A stretch of 63,276 bases of DNA from an uncultured Prevotellaceae bacterium (GTDB lineage: Bacteria; Bacteroidota; Bacteroidia; Bacteroidales; Bacteroidaceae), in assembly GCA_902770195.1 (NCBI GenBank), contig CACXSA010000032.1:1-63276 (forward strand), given 5' to 3'. The translations under genes were made by a program, and so were the position numbers. Numbering within the stretch: the stretch's first letter is position 1; every line of letters starts with the position of its first letter. The notes below the pieces were generated by a model. The model saw only the letters and a list, made by a program, of their open reading frames with translations, was not told the origin of the DNA and searched no databases. Positions 29,443 through 37,960 of the stretch are shown here, piece after piece.

Positions 29443-31287
29443 ATGGCTGAATTAGAAGTTAAAGAGCTCGAACAGGTTGTTGTTCGATTCTCAGGTGATT
29501 CCGGTGACGGTATGCAGTTGGCTGGAAACATCTTCTCTACGGTCTCGGCTACCGTAGGCAATGGTATTTCAACATTTCCCGACTATCCTGCCGATATCCG
29601 CGCCCCGCAAGGTTCGCTGACAGGTGTTTCTGGTTTCCAGGTACACATCGGTGCCGGCAAGGTCTATACGCCAGGCGACCAGTGCGACGTGCTGGTGGCT
29701 ATGAATGCAGCGGCGTTGAAGACACAGCTGAAGTACTCGAAGCCTCAGGCTACCATCATTATCGACACCGACTCCTTCGGTCCTAAGGACTTGGAGAAGG
29801 CACAGTTCAAGACGGAAGACTATCTGGGCGAACTAGGCATTAATCCCGATCGTGTTATCCAGTGCCCGCTGACCACGATGGTAAAGGACTGTCTGGCTGA
29901 CACCGGTATGGACAACAAGGCTATTCTCAAGTGTCGTAACATGTTTGCACTGGGTCTGGTATGCTGGTTGTTTGACCGCGACCTGAAGCTGGTAGCCAAT
30001 TTCCTGAAAGAGAAGTTTGCCAAGAAACCCGCTATTGCTGAGAACAACATCAAGGTAGTACAGGCTGGTTACGACTACGGTCATAATACTCACTCATCAG
30101 CTGTCAATGTCTATCGCATTGAGTCCAAACACAAGGAGCCTGGACGTTACATGGACATCACAGGTAATAAGGCTACTGCCTATGGTTTCATTGCTGCTGC
30201 TGAGAAGGCTGGCTTGAAGCTTTATCTGGGTTCCTACCCCATCACCCCTGCTACGGATGTGCTCCACGAGCTCTCTAAGCACAAGTCGCTGGGTGTGACT
30301 ACCGTCCAGTGTGAGGACGAGATCAGCGGTGCTGCTTCTGCCTTAGGCGCATCCTTCGCAGGAGCATTGGCTGTCACCTCTACTTCCGGCCCTGGCATCT
30401 GTCTGAAATCAGAGGCTATGAACCTTGCAGTCATCATGGAGTTGCCATTGGTTGTACTCGACGTACAGCGCGGCGGTCCTGCTACCGGTCTGCCTACCAA
30501 GTCGGAACAGACCGACTTGCTGCAAGTGCTCTTCGGACGTAACGGTGAGAGTCCCATGCCTGTGCTGGCAGCTACCAGTCCTGCTGACTGCTTCGACGCA
30601 GCTTTCCAAGCTTCCAAGATAGCTCTTGAGCACATGACTCCTGTCGTGCTGCTCACCGATGCATATATTGCCAACGGCTCCGGCGCTTTCCGTCTGCCTG
30701 AGATGGCTAAGCTCGATGCCATTAATCCTCCTTATGTTCCTGAGGAACTGAAGGGCAAGTGGACACCTTATATGCGTGCCGAGAACGGTACCCGCTATTG
30801 GGCAGTACCCGGTCGTGAGGGCTTCACGCACATCCTCGGCGGACTGGAGAAAGACTCCGAGACGGGTGCCATATCGACCAATCCTGAGAACCACGACCTG
30901 ATGACGCGTCTGCGCCAGCAGAAGATTGACAACATTCAGGTGCCCGACCTCGAAGTAGAGGGTGACGTACAGGATGCCGACCTGCTCGTTGTAGGTTTCG
31001 GTTCTACCTATGGTCATCTGCACTCTGCTATGGACGAGCTCCGTCAGAAGGGTTACAAGGTAGCTCAGGCCCAGTTCAAGTACCTGAACCCGCTGCCTAA
31101 GAATACCGCCGAAGTACTGAAAAAGTACAAGAAAGTGGTTGTGGCTGAGCAGAACATGGGTCAGCTGGCAGCCTATCTGCGTATGAAAGTCGACAACTTT
31201 GTTCCCTACCAGTTCAATGAGGTAAAGGGTCAGCCTTTCGTCGTAGAAGAGTTAGGGAACGCATTCGAGGACATCTTGAAGAAGTGA
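29443..31287 (+). CDS. korA: 2-oxoacid:ferredoxin oxidoreductase, fused gamma-alpha subunit
   Basis: Half of the enzyme that interconverts 2-oxoglutarate (or a related 2-oxoacid) and an acyl-CoA with ferredoxin. The N-terminal 190 residues form the gamma domain (FSGDSGDGMQLAGNIFSTVSA) and the rest the alpha domain (YPITPATDVLHELSKH, QCEDEISGAASALGAS, TSTSGPGICLKSEAMNLA). The 614-residue length is standard for the fused KorA of anaerobes. korB follows after 27 bases. Substrate choice between 2-oxoglutarate and other oxoacids is inferred from the family. Confidence 0.94.
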   Translation: MAELEVKELEQVVVRFSGDSGDGMQLAGNIFSTVSATVGNGISTFPDYPADIRAPQGSLTGVSGFQVHIGAGKVYTPGDQCDVLVAMNAAALKTQLKYSKPQATIIIDTDSFGPKDLEKAQFKTEDYLGELGINPDRVIQCPLTTMVKDCLADTGMDNKAILKCRNMFALGLVCWLFDRDLKLVANFLKEKFAKKPAIAENNIKVVQAGYDYGHNTHSSAVNVYRIESKHKEPGRYMDITGNKATAYGFIAAAEKAGLKLYLGSYPITPATDVLHELSKHKSLGVTTVQCEDEISGAASALGASFAGALAVTSTSGPGICLKSEAMNLAVIMELPLVVLDVQRGGPATGLPTKSEQTDLLQVLFGRNGESPMPVLAATSPADCFDAAFQASKIALEHMTPVVLLTDAYIANGSGAFRLPEMAKLDAINPPYVPEELKGKWTPYMRAENGTRYWAVPGREGFTHILGGLEKDSETGAISTNPENHDLMTRLRQQKIDNIQVPDLEVEGDVQDADLLVVGFGSTYGHLHSAMDELRQKGYKVAQAQFKYLNPLPKNTAEVLKKYKKVVVAEQNMGQLAAYLRMKVDNFVPYQFNEVKGQPFVVEELGNAFEDILKK

Positions 31288-31314
31288 AAAGTGAAAAGTG
31301 TAAAGTGAAAAGTT

Positions 31315-32319
31315 ATGGAATATACAGCAAATGATTTCAAGAAAGGACAGCCACGTTGGTGTCCTGGTTGCGGTGACCACTTCTTCCTGGCATCGTTCCA
31401 TAAAGCATTAGCAGAAATCGGGGTAGCCCCGCAGGATACCGCCGTCATCTCGGGAATCGGCTGTTCGAGCCGTCTGCCCCACTACATGGCCACGTATGGC
31501 ATGAACACCATCCACGGGCGTGCTGCCGCCATAGCGACAGGTGCCAAGGTTGCCAATCCCAACCTGACCGTATGGCAGGTGAGCGGTGACGGTGACGGAC
31601 TGGCTATCGGTGGTAACCACTTTATCCACGCCAATCGTCGTAACATCAACCTCAACATGATTCTCCTGAACAACCGCATCTATGGTCTGACCAAGGGACA
31701 GTACTCTCCCACCTCACCCCGTGGCTTCGTCTCCAAGTCGAGCCCTTATGGTACGGTAGAGGATCCCTTCCGTCCTGCCGAACTTTGTTTCGGAGCCCGC
31801 GGACACTTCTTCGCACGTGCCGTTGCCACCGATGCTCAGGGTACTGTTGAGATTCTGAAGGCTGCCTATGAGCACAAGGGTGCTGCCGTCTGCGAGATTC
31901 TGCAGAACTGCGTCATCTTCAACGACGGAACCCACGAGGCCGTATATAATAAGGAGGGTCGCAAGAAGAACGCCATCTACGTACGTCACGGCGAGAAACT
32001 GGTGTTCGGCGAGAACAATGAGTTCGGACTCGTACAGCAGGGCTTCGGACTAAAGATCGTGGAGATTGGCAAGGACGGCTACACCCTGGACGATGTCTTG
32101 GTACACGACGCCCACTGCGAGGACAACACGCTGCAGCTGAAGCTCGCGCTGATGGGCAACGGCGACGGATTCCCCGTAGCCCTCGGTGTCATCCGCGACG
32201 TCGATGCACCCACCTACGACGAGGCCGTCAGTGCCCAGATTGCCGAAGTCAGCGCGCAGAAGAAGTACCACAACTTCACCGAGTTGCTGGAGACCAACGA
32301 CACATGGGAGGTGAAGTAA
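31315..32319 (+). CDS. korB: 2-oxoacid:ferredoxin oxidoreductase, beta subunit
   Basis: The thiamine-pyrophosphate-binding subunit that partners KorA. WCPGCGDHFFLASFHKAL opens the domain, and the TPP/Mg motif runs from SGDGDGLAIGGNHF to NNRIYGLTKGQYSPTS. The 334-residue length is normal. The preceding 27-base gap consists of GTGAAAA-type repeats. A strong hairpin terminator follows 31 bases after the stop. Confidence 0.95.
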   Translation: MEYTANDFKKGQPRWCPGCGDHFFLASFHKALAEIGVAPQDTAVISGIGCSSRLPHYMATYGMNTIHGRAAAIATGAKVANPNLTVWQVSGDGDGLAIGGNHFIHANRRNINLNMILLNNRIYGLTKGQYSPTSPRGFVSKSSPYGTVEDPFRPAELCFGARGHFFARAVATDAQGTVEILKAAYEHKGAAVCEILQNCVIFNDGTHEAVYNKEGRKKNAIYVRHGEKLVFGENNEFGLVQQGFGLKIVEIGKDGYTLDDVLVHDAHCEDNTLQLKLALMGNGDGFPVALGVIRDVDAPTYDEAVSAQIAEVSAQKKYHNFTELLETNDTWEVK

Positions 32320-32350
32320 GCAAACACAAGACATAATATTTAAACAGTAG

Positions 32351-32382
32351 AAAGCCCCGCAAGTTTTGTTTTGCGGGGCTTT
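32351..32382. terminator. Terminator after korB
   Basis: AAAGCCCCGCAA and TTGCGGGGCTTT form a perfect 12-bp stem with an 8-base loop; both strands end in T-rich DNA, so it can also serve the leftward gene ending at 32388. Confidence 0.85.
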
Positions 32383-32387
32383 AATTA

Positions 32388-32675
32388 TTAATTGTTTATT
32401 TCAGTTGATTTCATCGGCTGATTTCCATCAATTGATTTCATCGACTGATGTCGCTCGGCATCAATCTGCGCGCTGGTGTTCACGGCATACAGCTGGAACA
32501 CCCTGACCAGTGCGTCGGCAGCGGTCTCCATGGCGGTGTTGCCGCTGTTGCGCCACAGTCGTACCAGTGCGTAAAGCTTGGTGTACAGCTTGTCGCGCGT
32601 GGTGTCGGCGTCATTTCTGCGGGCTATCACCTCGCTGGCGCGTGCCAGTTTGTTTATTCTGATAAATTTACTCAT
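32388..32675 (-). CDS. Short hypothetical protein, possible DUF6261 remnant
   Basis: A 95-residue polar protein starting MSKFIRINKLARASEVIARR. The stretch RDKLYTKLYALVRLW to QLYAVNTSAQID is helical and recalls the middle of DUF6261 proteins of Bacteroidales, which are usually about 250 residues. The C-terminus ends in a simple repeat (QSMKSIDGNQPMKSTEIN), so both ends look truncated. It lies between the korAB terminator and 42-bp repeats, with no clear promoter. The function is unknown. Confidence 0.45.
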   Translation of the reverse strand: MSKFIRINKLARASEVIARRNDADTTRDKLYTKLYALVRLWRNSGNTAMETAADALVRVFQLYAVNTSAQIDAERHQSMKSIDGNQPMKSTEINN

Positions 32676-32693
32676 AATATTATTGTTTTATTG

Positions 32694-32819
32694 TTTTTTG
32701 TCTGCAGTCTTTGCGACAGTTGTCGGAAATGCTGCTTTTTTGTCTGCAGTCTTTGCGACGGTTGTCGGAAACGCTGCTTTTTTGTCTGCAGTCTTTGCGA
32801 CGGTTGTCGGAAGTGCTAC
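32694..32819. repeat. Three 42-bp tandem repeats
   Basis: Units 32694-32735, 32736-32777 and 32778-32819 differ at only a few bases. Each holds CTGCAG and the inverted motif CGAC(A/G)GTTGTCG. The period is 14 codons, so frames stay open on both strands; on the minus strand it would encode PTTVAKTADKKAAF repeats in frame with the following small gene but separated from it by a stop. Confidence 0.9.
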
Positions 32820-32899
32820 TTTCTTGTTTGGAACGTTTCCACCGGTTGGTAGAAGGTAACTGTTTTTGTAAATATTTCGACTTTGTGGCATGCAGACAT

Positions 32900-32930
32900 T
32901 TGGTTTTTTGTCCATTTTATCGTACCTTTG
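32900..32930 (+). promoter_or_regulatory. Promoter of the S28-like peptidase gene
   Basis: TTG, 20 bases, TACCTTTG. The predicted leader to the ATG at 33012 is about 75 bases. Confidence 0.78.
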
Positions 32931-33011
32931 CAAAGCCAATTCAAAAAAAAACCATCATTTATGTACCAGCAACAAGGACTTTTGGAGTACCCAAAAAACG
33001 TTATAACGACT

Positions 33012-34553
33012 ATGAAGAAAATAAATTTATGGATGCTGGCTGCCATCCTGACCTGCGGCCTCACACTCACGTCGTGTGTGAAAGAAGACAATGCTGCTGT
33101 ACCTGTCGTCCCCGGTGGCGAACTGGTACAGCCTGAGAACGATTTTGAGACTATGGTGCCGGCTCTTCCTGGCAATCCCGAGGTGATAGCCGCCCTGCAG
33201 AAAATTCCCGGCGTCAAGGATGTCAAGTGCTTCCATAATGTTAACATGGGCGAGTGCTACTTCTTCAACTTCGAGCAGGACATCGACCACATGAATCCCG
33301 CGCTGGGCAAATTCAAACAGCAGGTGGTGCTGAAGTACAAGGGAAAAGATGCTCACACCGTGCTGCTTACAGAGGGCTACGCACTGAGAGGCGATCCGGA
33401 AGAAGACAAGAACCGTCTGGACAGTATCCTCCCGCCGGATATTGTAACAACATACAAGACTAATTGCGTTGCCGTAGAGCACCGCTACCACGGATGGTCA
33501 CTGCCACAGGGATACTCCAACGAATTCACATTCCTCAACACCTGGCAGCAGTCTTCCGACCTGCACTGCATCGTTACGGCACTGAAGGCTTCGGGCATGT
33601 TCAGCGGCAAGTGGGTATCGACCGGCGTGAGCAAGAGCGGCGAGACCACGGCCTACTATGCCTACCACTACCCCAACGAGATGGATGCCTACGTGCCCTA
33701 CTGCGGCCCGTACCTCACATCGCTCAATGACAAGCGCGTCGGCACCCAAGTGCTCACGGCACCAGACCTCAAGGATGAACTTGAGAAGACAAAGGCTGCC
33801 ATCCGCTATGCTTTCAGCAACAAGACACTACTGAACCAGCTGACAGCATGGTATGCGACAGAAAAGGCCAAAACGGTAAAGGGCATGACGCAAGCCCAGA
33901 TAGAAGCCATGTTTGCCGTAGATATCCTCGGAAACCTGTTCGACAAGGAGGGTTATGTACATGTCAACCTGTGGAGGAGCTGGATACCCACCGAGACAAG
34001 TTCGGCAGAAGAATTCTACAAGTTCTTCATGGCCGACAAAAGCACCAAGTACAAGAACGAGACCAAGCAGGAAATTGCCGCCCGCCAAGCACTCGCCAAG
34101 CACGAGCTGAACGTGCAGACCGGCTTCGGATTCCTCGGTCGCCGTGCCGCCGCACCGGCAAAACGCCTCGACCCCTATGTGGCGCAGACCTGTGTCGATC
34201 TGGGCAATTTCAGTTGGGACTATGCTTGGTTTGAGGATCTGCTGACACCACAACAATGGAAGGAGCTCAATGCCTATGAACTTAATCCAAAGACGTTTGG
34301 CGTCACCTACGACAATGGCAAGTTCATCAACGAGTTCCTGGAGGGCATGAAGACCACACCGTGCAAGATGCTCTTCGTCTATGGCGGTTCCGATCCCTGG
34401 ACGGGTGGAGCCATTGCCGACGACATCGTCAATGCCAATCCTAACATCAGCAAGATGATCGTGCAGTATGGCATACACAACGACACTACTTCTTATTGGA
34501 CTGAGGCAAACAAGAAACAATTGAGTGATTTCCTCGACCCCTTCCTGAAATAA
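33012..34553 (+). CDS. S28/PS-10-type serine aminopeptidase lipoprotein
   Basis: Predicted envelope lipoprotein peptidase of 513 residues. The signal ends in the lipobox LTLTSC. The alpha/beta-hydrolase core shows the nucleophile elbow GVSKSGETT (serine in GxSxSG), VEHRYHGWSLP before it, and a late segment MLFVYGGSDPWTGG with the aspartate and a histidine in YGIHNDTT that could complete a triad. This pattern fits the Streptomyces-type PS-10/S28-like tripeptidyl aminopeptidase family. The start at 33012 is chosen for its signal peptide. It is a single-gene unit with a promoter and a following hairpin. Confidence 0.85.
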   Translation: MKKINLWMLAAILTCGLTLTSCVKEDNAAVPVVPGGELVQPENDFETMVPALPGNPEVIAALQKIPGVKDVKCFHNVNMGECYFFNFEQDIDHMNPALGKFKQQVVLKYKGKDAHTVLLTEGYALRGDPEEDKNRLDSILPPDIVTTYKTNCVAVEHRYHGWSLPQGYSNEFTFLNTWQQSSDLHCIVTALKASGMFSGKWVSTGVSKSGETTAYYAYHYPNEMDAYVPYCGPYLTSLNDKRVGTQVLTAPDLKDELEKTKAAIRYAFSNKTLLNQLTAWYATEKAKTVKGMTQAQIEAMFAVDILGNLFDKEGYVHVNLWRSWIPTETSSAEEFYKFFMADKSTKYKNETKQEIAARQALAKHELNVQTGFGFLGRRAAAPAKRLDPYVAQTCVDLGNFSWDYAWFEDLLTPQQWKELNAYELNPKTFGVTYDNGKFINEFLEGMKTTPCKMLFVYGGSDPWTGGAIADDIVNANPNISKMIVQYGIHNDTTSYWTEANKKQLSDFLDPFLK

Positions 34554-34574
34554 TTGCAATGTCCACTTGGCAAT

Positions 34575-34609
34575 CATCCCCGACGCACGGCGCGCCGGGG
34601 ATGTTTTTT
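34575..34609 (+). terminator. Terminator after the S28-like gene
   Basis: ATCCCCG and CGGGGAT form the outer stem of a GC-rich hairpin (GCGC within), followed by GTTTTTTG. Confidence 0.75.
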
Positions 34610-34675
34610 GTGTATTTATACACTCCCGCAGGAAATTAAGCGGGTGCGGCGGCGTGCGGTCCATAATCTTTTTTG

Positions 34676-34683
34676 TACCTTTG
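34676..34683 (+). promoter_or_regulatory. -7 element of the SLC13 transporter gene
   Basis: TACCTTTG, 31 bases before the ATG at 34715. No TTG at the expected distance. Confidence 0.5.
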
Positions 34684-34714
34684 CAGCCACGAAAACATAA
34701 CACAACTGACAACC

Positions 34715-36220
34715 ATGTTCAATAACTACAACGGATTTCATCTCGTACAGTCGTATCACGACTTGCGACACATGCGCAAATACCACCCGTCGAACGCCGT
34801 CACGCGATTCGTCAAGGTAGTGATTGTCGCATTAGTAACCCTCCTGCTCTGGAACATGCCGACCGAATGGTTCGGCATAGAGAACCTGACCGTTATCCAG
34901 CAGCGCGTGATAGCCATCTTCGCCTTTGCCACCCTGATGTGGATCCTGGAGATTGTCTCCTCGTGGGCTACGTCGATAGCCATCATCGTGCTCATGCTGC
35001 TGTTCTGCACGGATAGCGGCATATCGCCCATGGTCAACGAGGAAGAGGTGGGAAAACTGCTATCGTACAAGGGTGTGATGGCTTGTTTCGCCGACCCGGT
35101 CATCATGCTGTTCATCGGCGGTTTCGTACTGGCCATCGCTGCCACGAAGACGGGACTCGACGCACAGCTGGCGAAAGTGCTGCTGCGCCCGTTCGGCACG
35201 AAGAGCGAAATGGTACTGCTGGGATTCCTGCTGGTCACCGGACTGTTCTCCATGTTCGTGTCGAACACAGCCACGGCAGCCATGATGCTGACATTCCTCA
35301 CACCGGTGTTCCGCCAACTGCCTCCCGAGGGCAAGGGCCGTATCGCACTGGCCATGTCCATCCCCGTGGCTGCCAACCTGGGCGGCATGGGAACCCCCAT
35401 CGGCACACCGCCTAACAACATCGCACTGAAATACCTGAACGACCCCGAGGGACTGAACCTCGGACTGGGCTTCGGACAGTGGATGATGTTCATGTTCCCA
35501 CTGGTCATCGTGCTGCTGCTCATCAGCTGGCGACTGCTGCTGAAAATGTTCCCGTTCACCCAGAAGACCATCGAACTGAATATTGACGGGGGCATGCAGA
35601 AAGGGTTCCATTCGTGGGTGGTCATCGCCACGTTTATCCTGACCGTGGCACTCTGGCTGACAGACCGCTTCACGGGCATCAATGCCAATACGGTGGCAAT
35701 GATTCCGTTCTGTATCTTTGCACTGACGGGTGTCATCAACAAGCGCGACCTGGAGCAAATCAACTGGAGCGTCATCTGGATGGTGGCTGGCGGCTTCGCA
35801 CTGGGCTATGGCCTAAATGCCTCCGGACTGGCTGCCAACGCCGTGGAGAGCATACCCTTCGGCGAATTCTCGCCCCTGCTTATCCTGCTCATGGGTGGAG
35901 CTATCTGCTATACGCTCTCCAACTTCATCTCCAACTCAGCCACGGCAGCCCTGCTCATGCCTATCCTGGCAGTGGTATGCGGTGCTATGGGCGACAAGCT
36001 GGCACCCATCGGCGGCACAGGCACCATCCTCATCGGTGTGGCCATCGCAGCCTCCAGTGCCATGATCCTGCCCATCTCCACCCCACCCAACGCACTGGCC
36101 TTTGCCACTGGCTATGTGCAGCAGAAAGACATGTCGAAGATTGGCATCATCATGGGTGTCATCTCGATGGTGCTCGGATTCGGACTGGTTTATCTGATGG
36201 GTATCATGCACATCCTGTAA
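34715..36220 (+). CDS. SLC13/DASS family anion:sodium symporter
   Basis: Inner-membrane sodium-coupled carrier for dicarboxylates, sulfate or related anions. About eleven to twelve hydrophobic segments are visible. Both repeat-specific SNT motifs are present: FVSNTATAAMM (about residue 185) and FISNSATAALL (about 407), each followed by GTP/GTG-rich loops (GGMGTPIGTPPNN; STPPNALAFATG) that bind substrate and sodium. The 501-residue length is typical. GC content is clearly higher than in neighbouring genes. The substrate cannot be decided from sequence. Confidence 0.92.
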   Translation: MFNNYNGFHLVQSYHDLRHMRKYHPSNAVTRFVKVVIVALVTLLLWNMPTEWFGIENLTVIQQRVIAIFAFATLMWILEIVSSWATSIAIIVLMLLFCTDSGISPMVNEEEVGKLLSYKGVMACFADPVIMLFIGGFVLAIAATKTGLDAQLAKVLLRPFGTKSEMVLLGFLLVTGLFSMFVSNTATAAMMLTFLTPVFRQLPPEGKGRIALAMSIPVAANLGGMGTPIGTPPNNIALKYLNDPEGLNLGLGFGQWMMFMFPLVIVLLLISWRLLLKMFPFTQKTIELNIDGGMQKGFHSWVVIATFILTVALWLTDRFTGINANTVAMIPFCIFALTGVINKRDLEQINWSVIWMVAGGFALGYGLNASGLAANAVESIPFGEFSPLLILLMGGAICYTLSNFISNSATAALLMPILAVVCGAMGDKLAPIGGTGTILIGVAIAASSAMILPISTPPNALAFATGYVQQKDMSKIGIIMGVISMVLGFGLVYLMGIMHIL

Positions 36221-36225
36221 CCAAA

Positions 36226-36266
36226 AAAAATCCGCAGACTGTCAATGAAATAGTCTGCGGATTTTT
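36226..36266. terminator. Terminator after the SLC13 gene
   Basis: AAAAATCCGCAGACT and AGTCTGCGGATTTTT form a 15-bp perfect stem with an 11-base loop, immediately after the stop at 36220. Confidence 0.85.
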
Positions 36267-36270
36267 CGAT

Positions 36271-36316
36271 AAAAAAAAACTTTAGGGCTGTCGGAACGCC
36301 TTCCGACAGCCCTAAA
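36271..36316 (-). terminator. Leftward terminator after the exporter operon
   Basis: TTTAGGGCTGTCGGAA and TTCCGACAGCCCTAAA form a 16-bp stem; on the minus strand it is followed by nine T. It ends either the TolC transcript or a short RNA started near 36424. Confidence 0.8.
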
Positions 36317-36424
36317 AGTAACAAAACAAACTACTAATGATATTACTACTAAAACAAATCTACTTTATAACCTAAACCAAAACTAATAACTGTGTTTCAA
36401 AACTCCCGTTTTTTCACGTTGCAA
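36271..36424 (-). ncRNA. Candidate small RNA
   Basis: A minus-strand TACCTTTG box at 36422-36429 is followed by about 145 AT-rich bases without an open frame and a strong intrinsic terminator with nine T. No TTG is at the expected -33 position. It may instead be the 3' UTR of the TolC gene. Confidence 0.3.
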
Positions 36425-36545
36425 AGGTACGGCATTTTCTGGAAACGTATTATATGTTTTGTTTCACGGATTTTATTTTTTGTATCATCATTCAGAAAAC
36501 ATTATTTTTCCTATAGTTTGTCGTTTCATTCTCTTGGTATGAACA

Positions 36546-37910
36546 TCAGAATTCAAGCTCCTTACCACGATAGAACTGGAGGAGTGCCGTCTGGTAGAGA
36601 TACTCATAACGGGCCCTCACATAGTCGCTCTCGGCATTGAGATAACGGTTCTTGGCCTGGTCGAACTCGGTGATGTTAGCCTTGCCAATCTCGTACTTTG
36701 CCTGCATCAGCACAAAGGCGTCCTTGCTGCTCTGGGCGGCGGCATAGCTGCTCTCGTGCTTGGAGTGAGCGGCCACCGCATTATAATAGGCCTGCTGAAT
36801 CTCCTTATAGAGCGTCTTCTTCGTATTGTCAAGCACAAGCTGCTGGTTTTCGCGGGCTATACGGGCATTGCGGATATTATTGCGGGTAGCCAGTCGGTTG
36901 AAGAGCGTGTAGTTCAGCGAAACACCCAGATACTGTGCGAAGTTGTTCTTCAACTGGGTGAAGAAAGGATCGGCTTTGTTGCCATTCGTCTTGAAATAGT
37001 TGCTCTGCAGTCCGGCATTGAAGTTCAGTGTGGGATAGAGGGCCGCCTGCGCAATCTTAATGCTGCGCTCCGTACCCTGAAGGCGCAATTGCTCAGCCAG
37101 GATTTCAGGTTTGAAGGCAATGGCTTCCTGATAGATCACTTCGGGAGAAGGGAGATTCGTCACGGATTCCAGTGTTGCCAGTTCACTCAGCGTGGGGCGG
37201 ACGATGGAAAAGCCTTCGGGAGTGGGCAATTCCAGAAGCTGGCTCAGCGCGAGCAGCGAGAGCTGGTAGGAATTATCAGCCTGCGTAGCTGTCAGGCGCG
37301 ACTTCTCCAAGGTAGCCTGTTGCTGCGAGAGCTCCACCTGACTGGCTTTGCCGTTCTGGAACAGTCCCTGCAGGCGAACCACCTGAACGGAGTCGATGCT
37401 GATCTGGCGATGCGCCACGTCGGCCATCTCCGAGTCGTAGAGAATCTGTACATAGGCCTTGGCCACCTGCATACGGATGTCGTTGCGGGCCTTCTCCAAA
37501 TCCTGCACGGCAGCATCCAAGTTCAGCTGGTTCAACTTGATGGTATTCGGAATATTAAAGCCCGTGAAGAGCGGAACACTGGTACCCAAGCCGAACGAGG
37601 TATTGTTGGTGTTACGGTTGGAGTAGGTTCCGTCGATGGTCTGCGCACGACCGAAGTTGAGCGTCTCACTGGCCGACAGACTGAGGTTAGGCAGACGACT
37701 GTTACGTGCTGTTGACAGTTGGATATCACGCTGGCGCTCGGCATTGGCTTTCTGGCGGATGCCGATGTTGTGGGCAATGGCATGCTCCATACACTGGCGG
37801 AGCGTCCAAGCCTGCTGGGCCTGCGCCGGGCTTAATAAGAAAGAAAAAATAATAAATAACAAAGCCCATTGATTACGACTTATAGAATGCTTATCCATCT
37901 TCATCTCCAT
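36546..37910 (-). CDS. TolC-family outer-membrane efflux protein
   Basis: Outer-membrane channel component of an exporter. A signal peptide ends SPAQAQ; the mature part opens WTLRQCMEHAIAHNIGI, the classic TolC start, and contains two OEP repeats with long coiled coils (about 40-220 and 240-440), such as PLFTGFNIPNT and KYEIGKANITEFDQAKN. The 454-residue length is typical. Possible starts are 37910, 37904 or 37898. It is the last gene of the operon, 50 bases after the adaptor gene. Confidence 0.94.
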   Translation of the reverse strand: MEMKMDKHSISRNQWALLFIIFSFLLSPAQAQQAWTLRQCMEHAIAHNIGIRQKANAERQRDIQLSTARNSRLPNLSLSASETLNFGRAQTIDGTYSNRNTNNTSFGLGTSVPLFTGFNIPNTIKLNQLNLDAAVQDLEKARNDIRMQVAKAYVQILYDSEMADVAHRQISIDSVQVVRLQGLFQNGKASQVELSQQQATLEKSRLTATQADNSYQLSLLALSQLLELPTPEGFSIVRPTLSELATLESVTNLPSPEVIYQEAIAFKPEILAEQLRLQGTERSIKIAQAALYPTLNFNAGLQSNYFKTNGNKADPFFTQLKNNFAQYLGVSLNYTLFNRLATRNNIRNARIARENQQLVLDNTKKTLYKEIQQAYYNAVAAHSKHESSYAAAQSSKDAFVLMQAKYEIGKANITEFDQAKNRYLNAESDYVRARYEYLYQTALLQFYRGKELEF

Positions 37911-37960
37911 TTTAATTTTTAATTTTTATTTTTTATTTCTTATTTTTTTTCCATCACACA

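Noticed and set aside
32694-32819. 42-bp repeats considered as a CRISPR array.
   Set aside because: Units are contiguous with no spacers, and no cas gene is nearby.
32688-32939. Minus-strand open frame with PTTVAKTADKKAAF repeats called as a gene.
   Set aside because: It overlaps the promoter of the S28-like gene, the opposite frame is equally open, and its openness follows from the 42-bp period.
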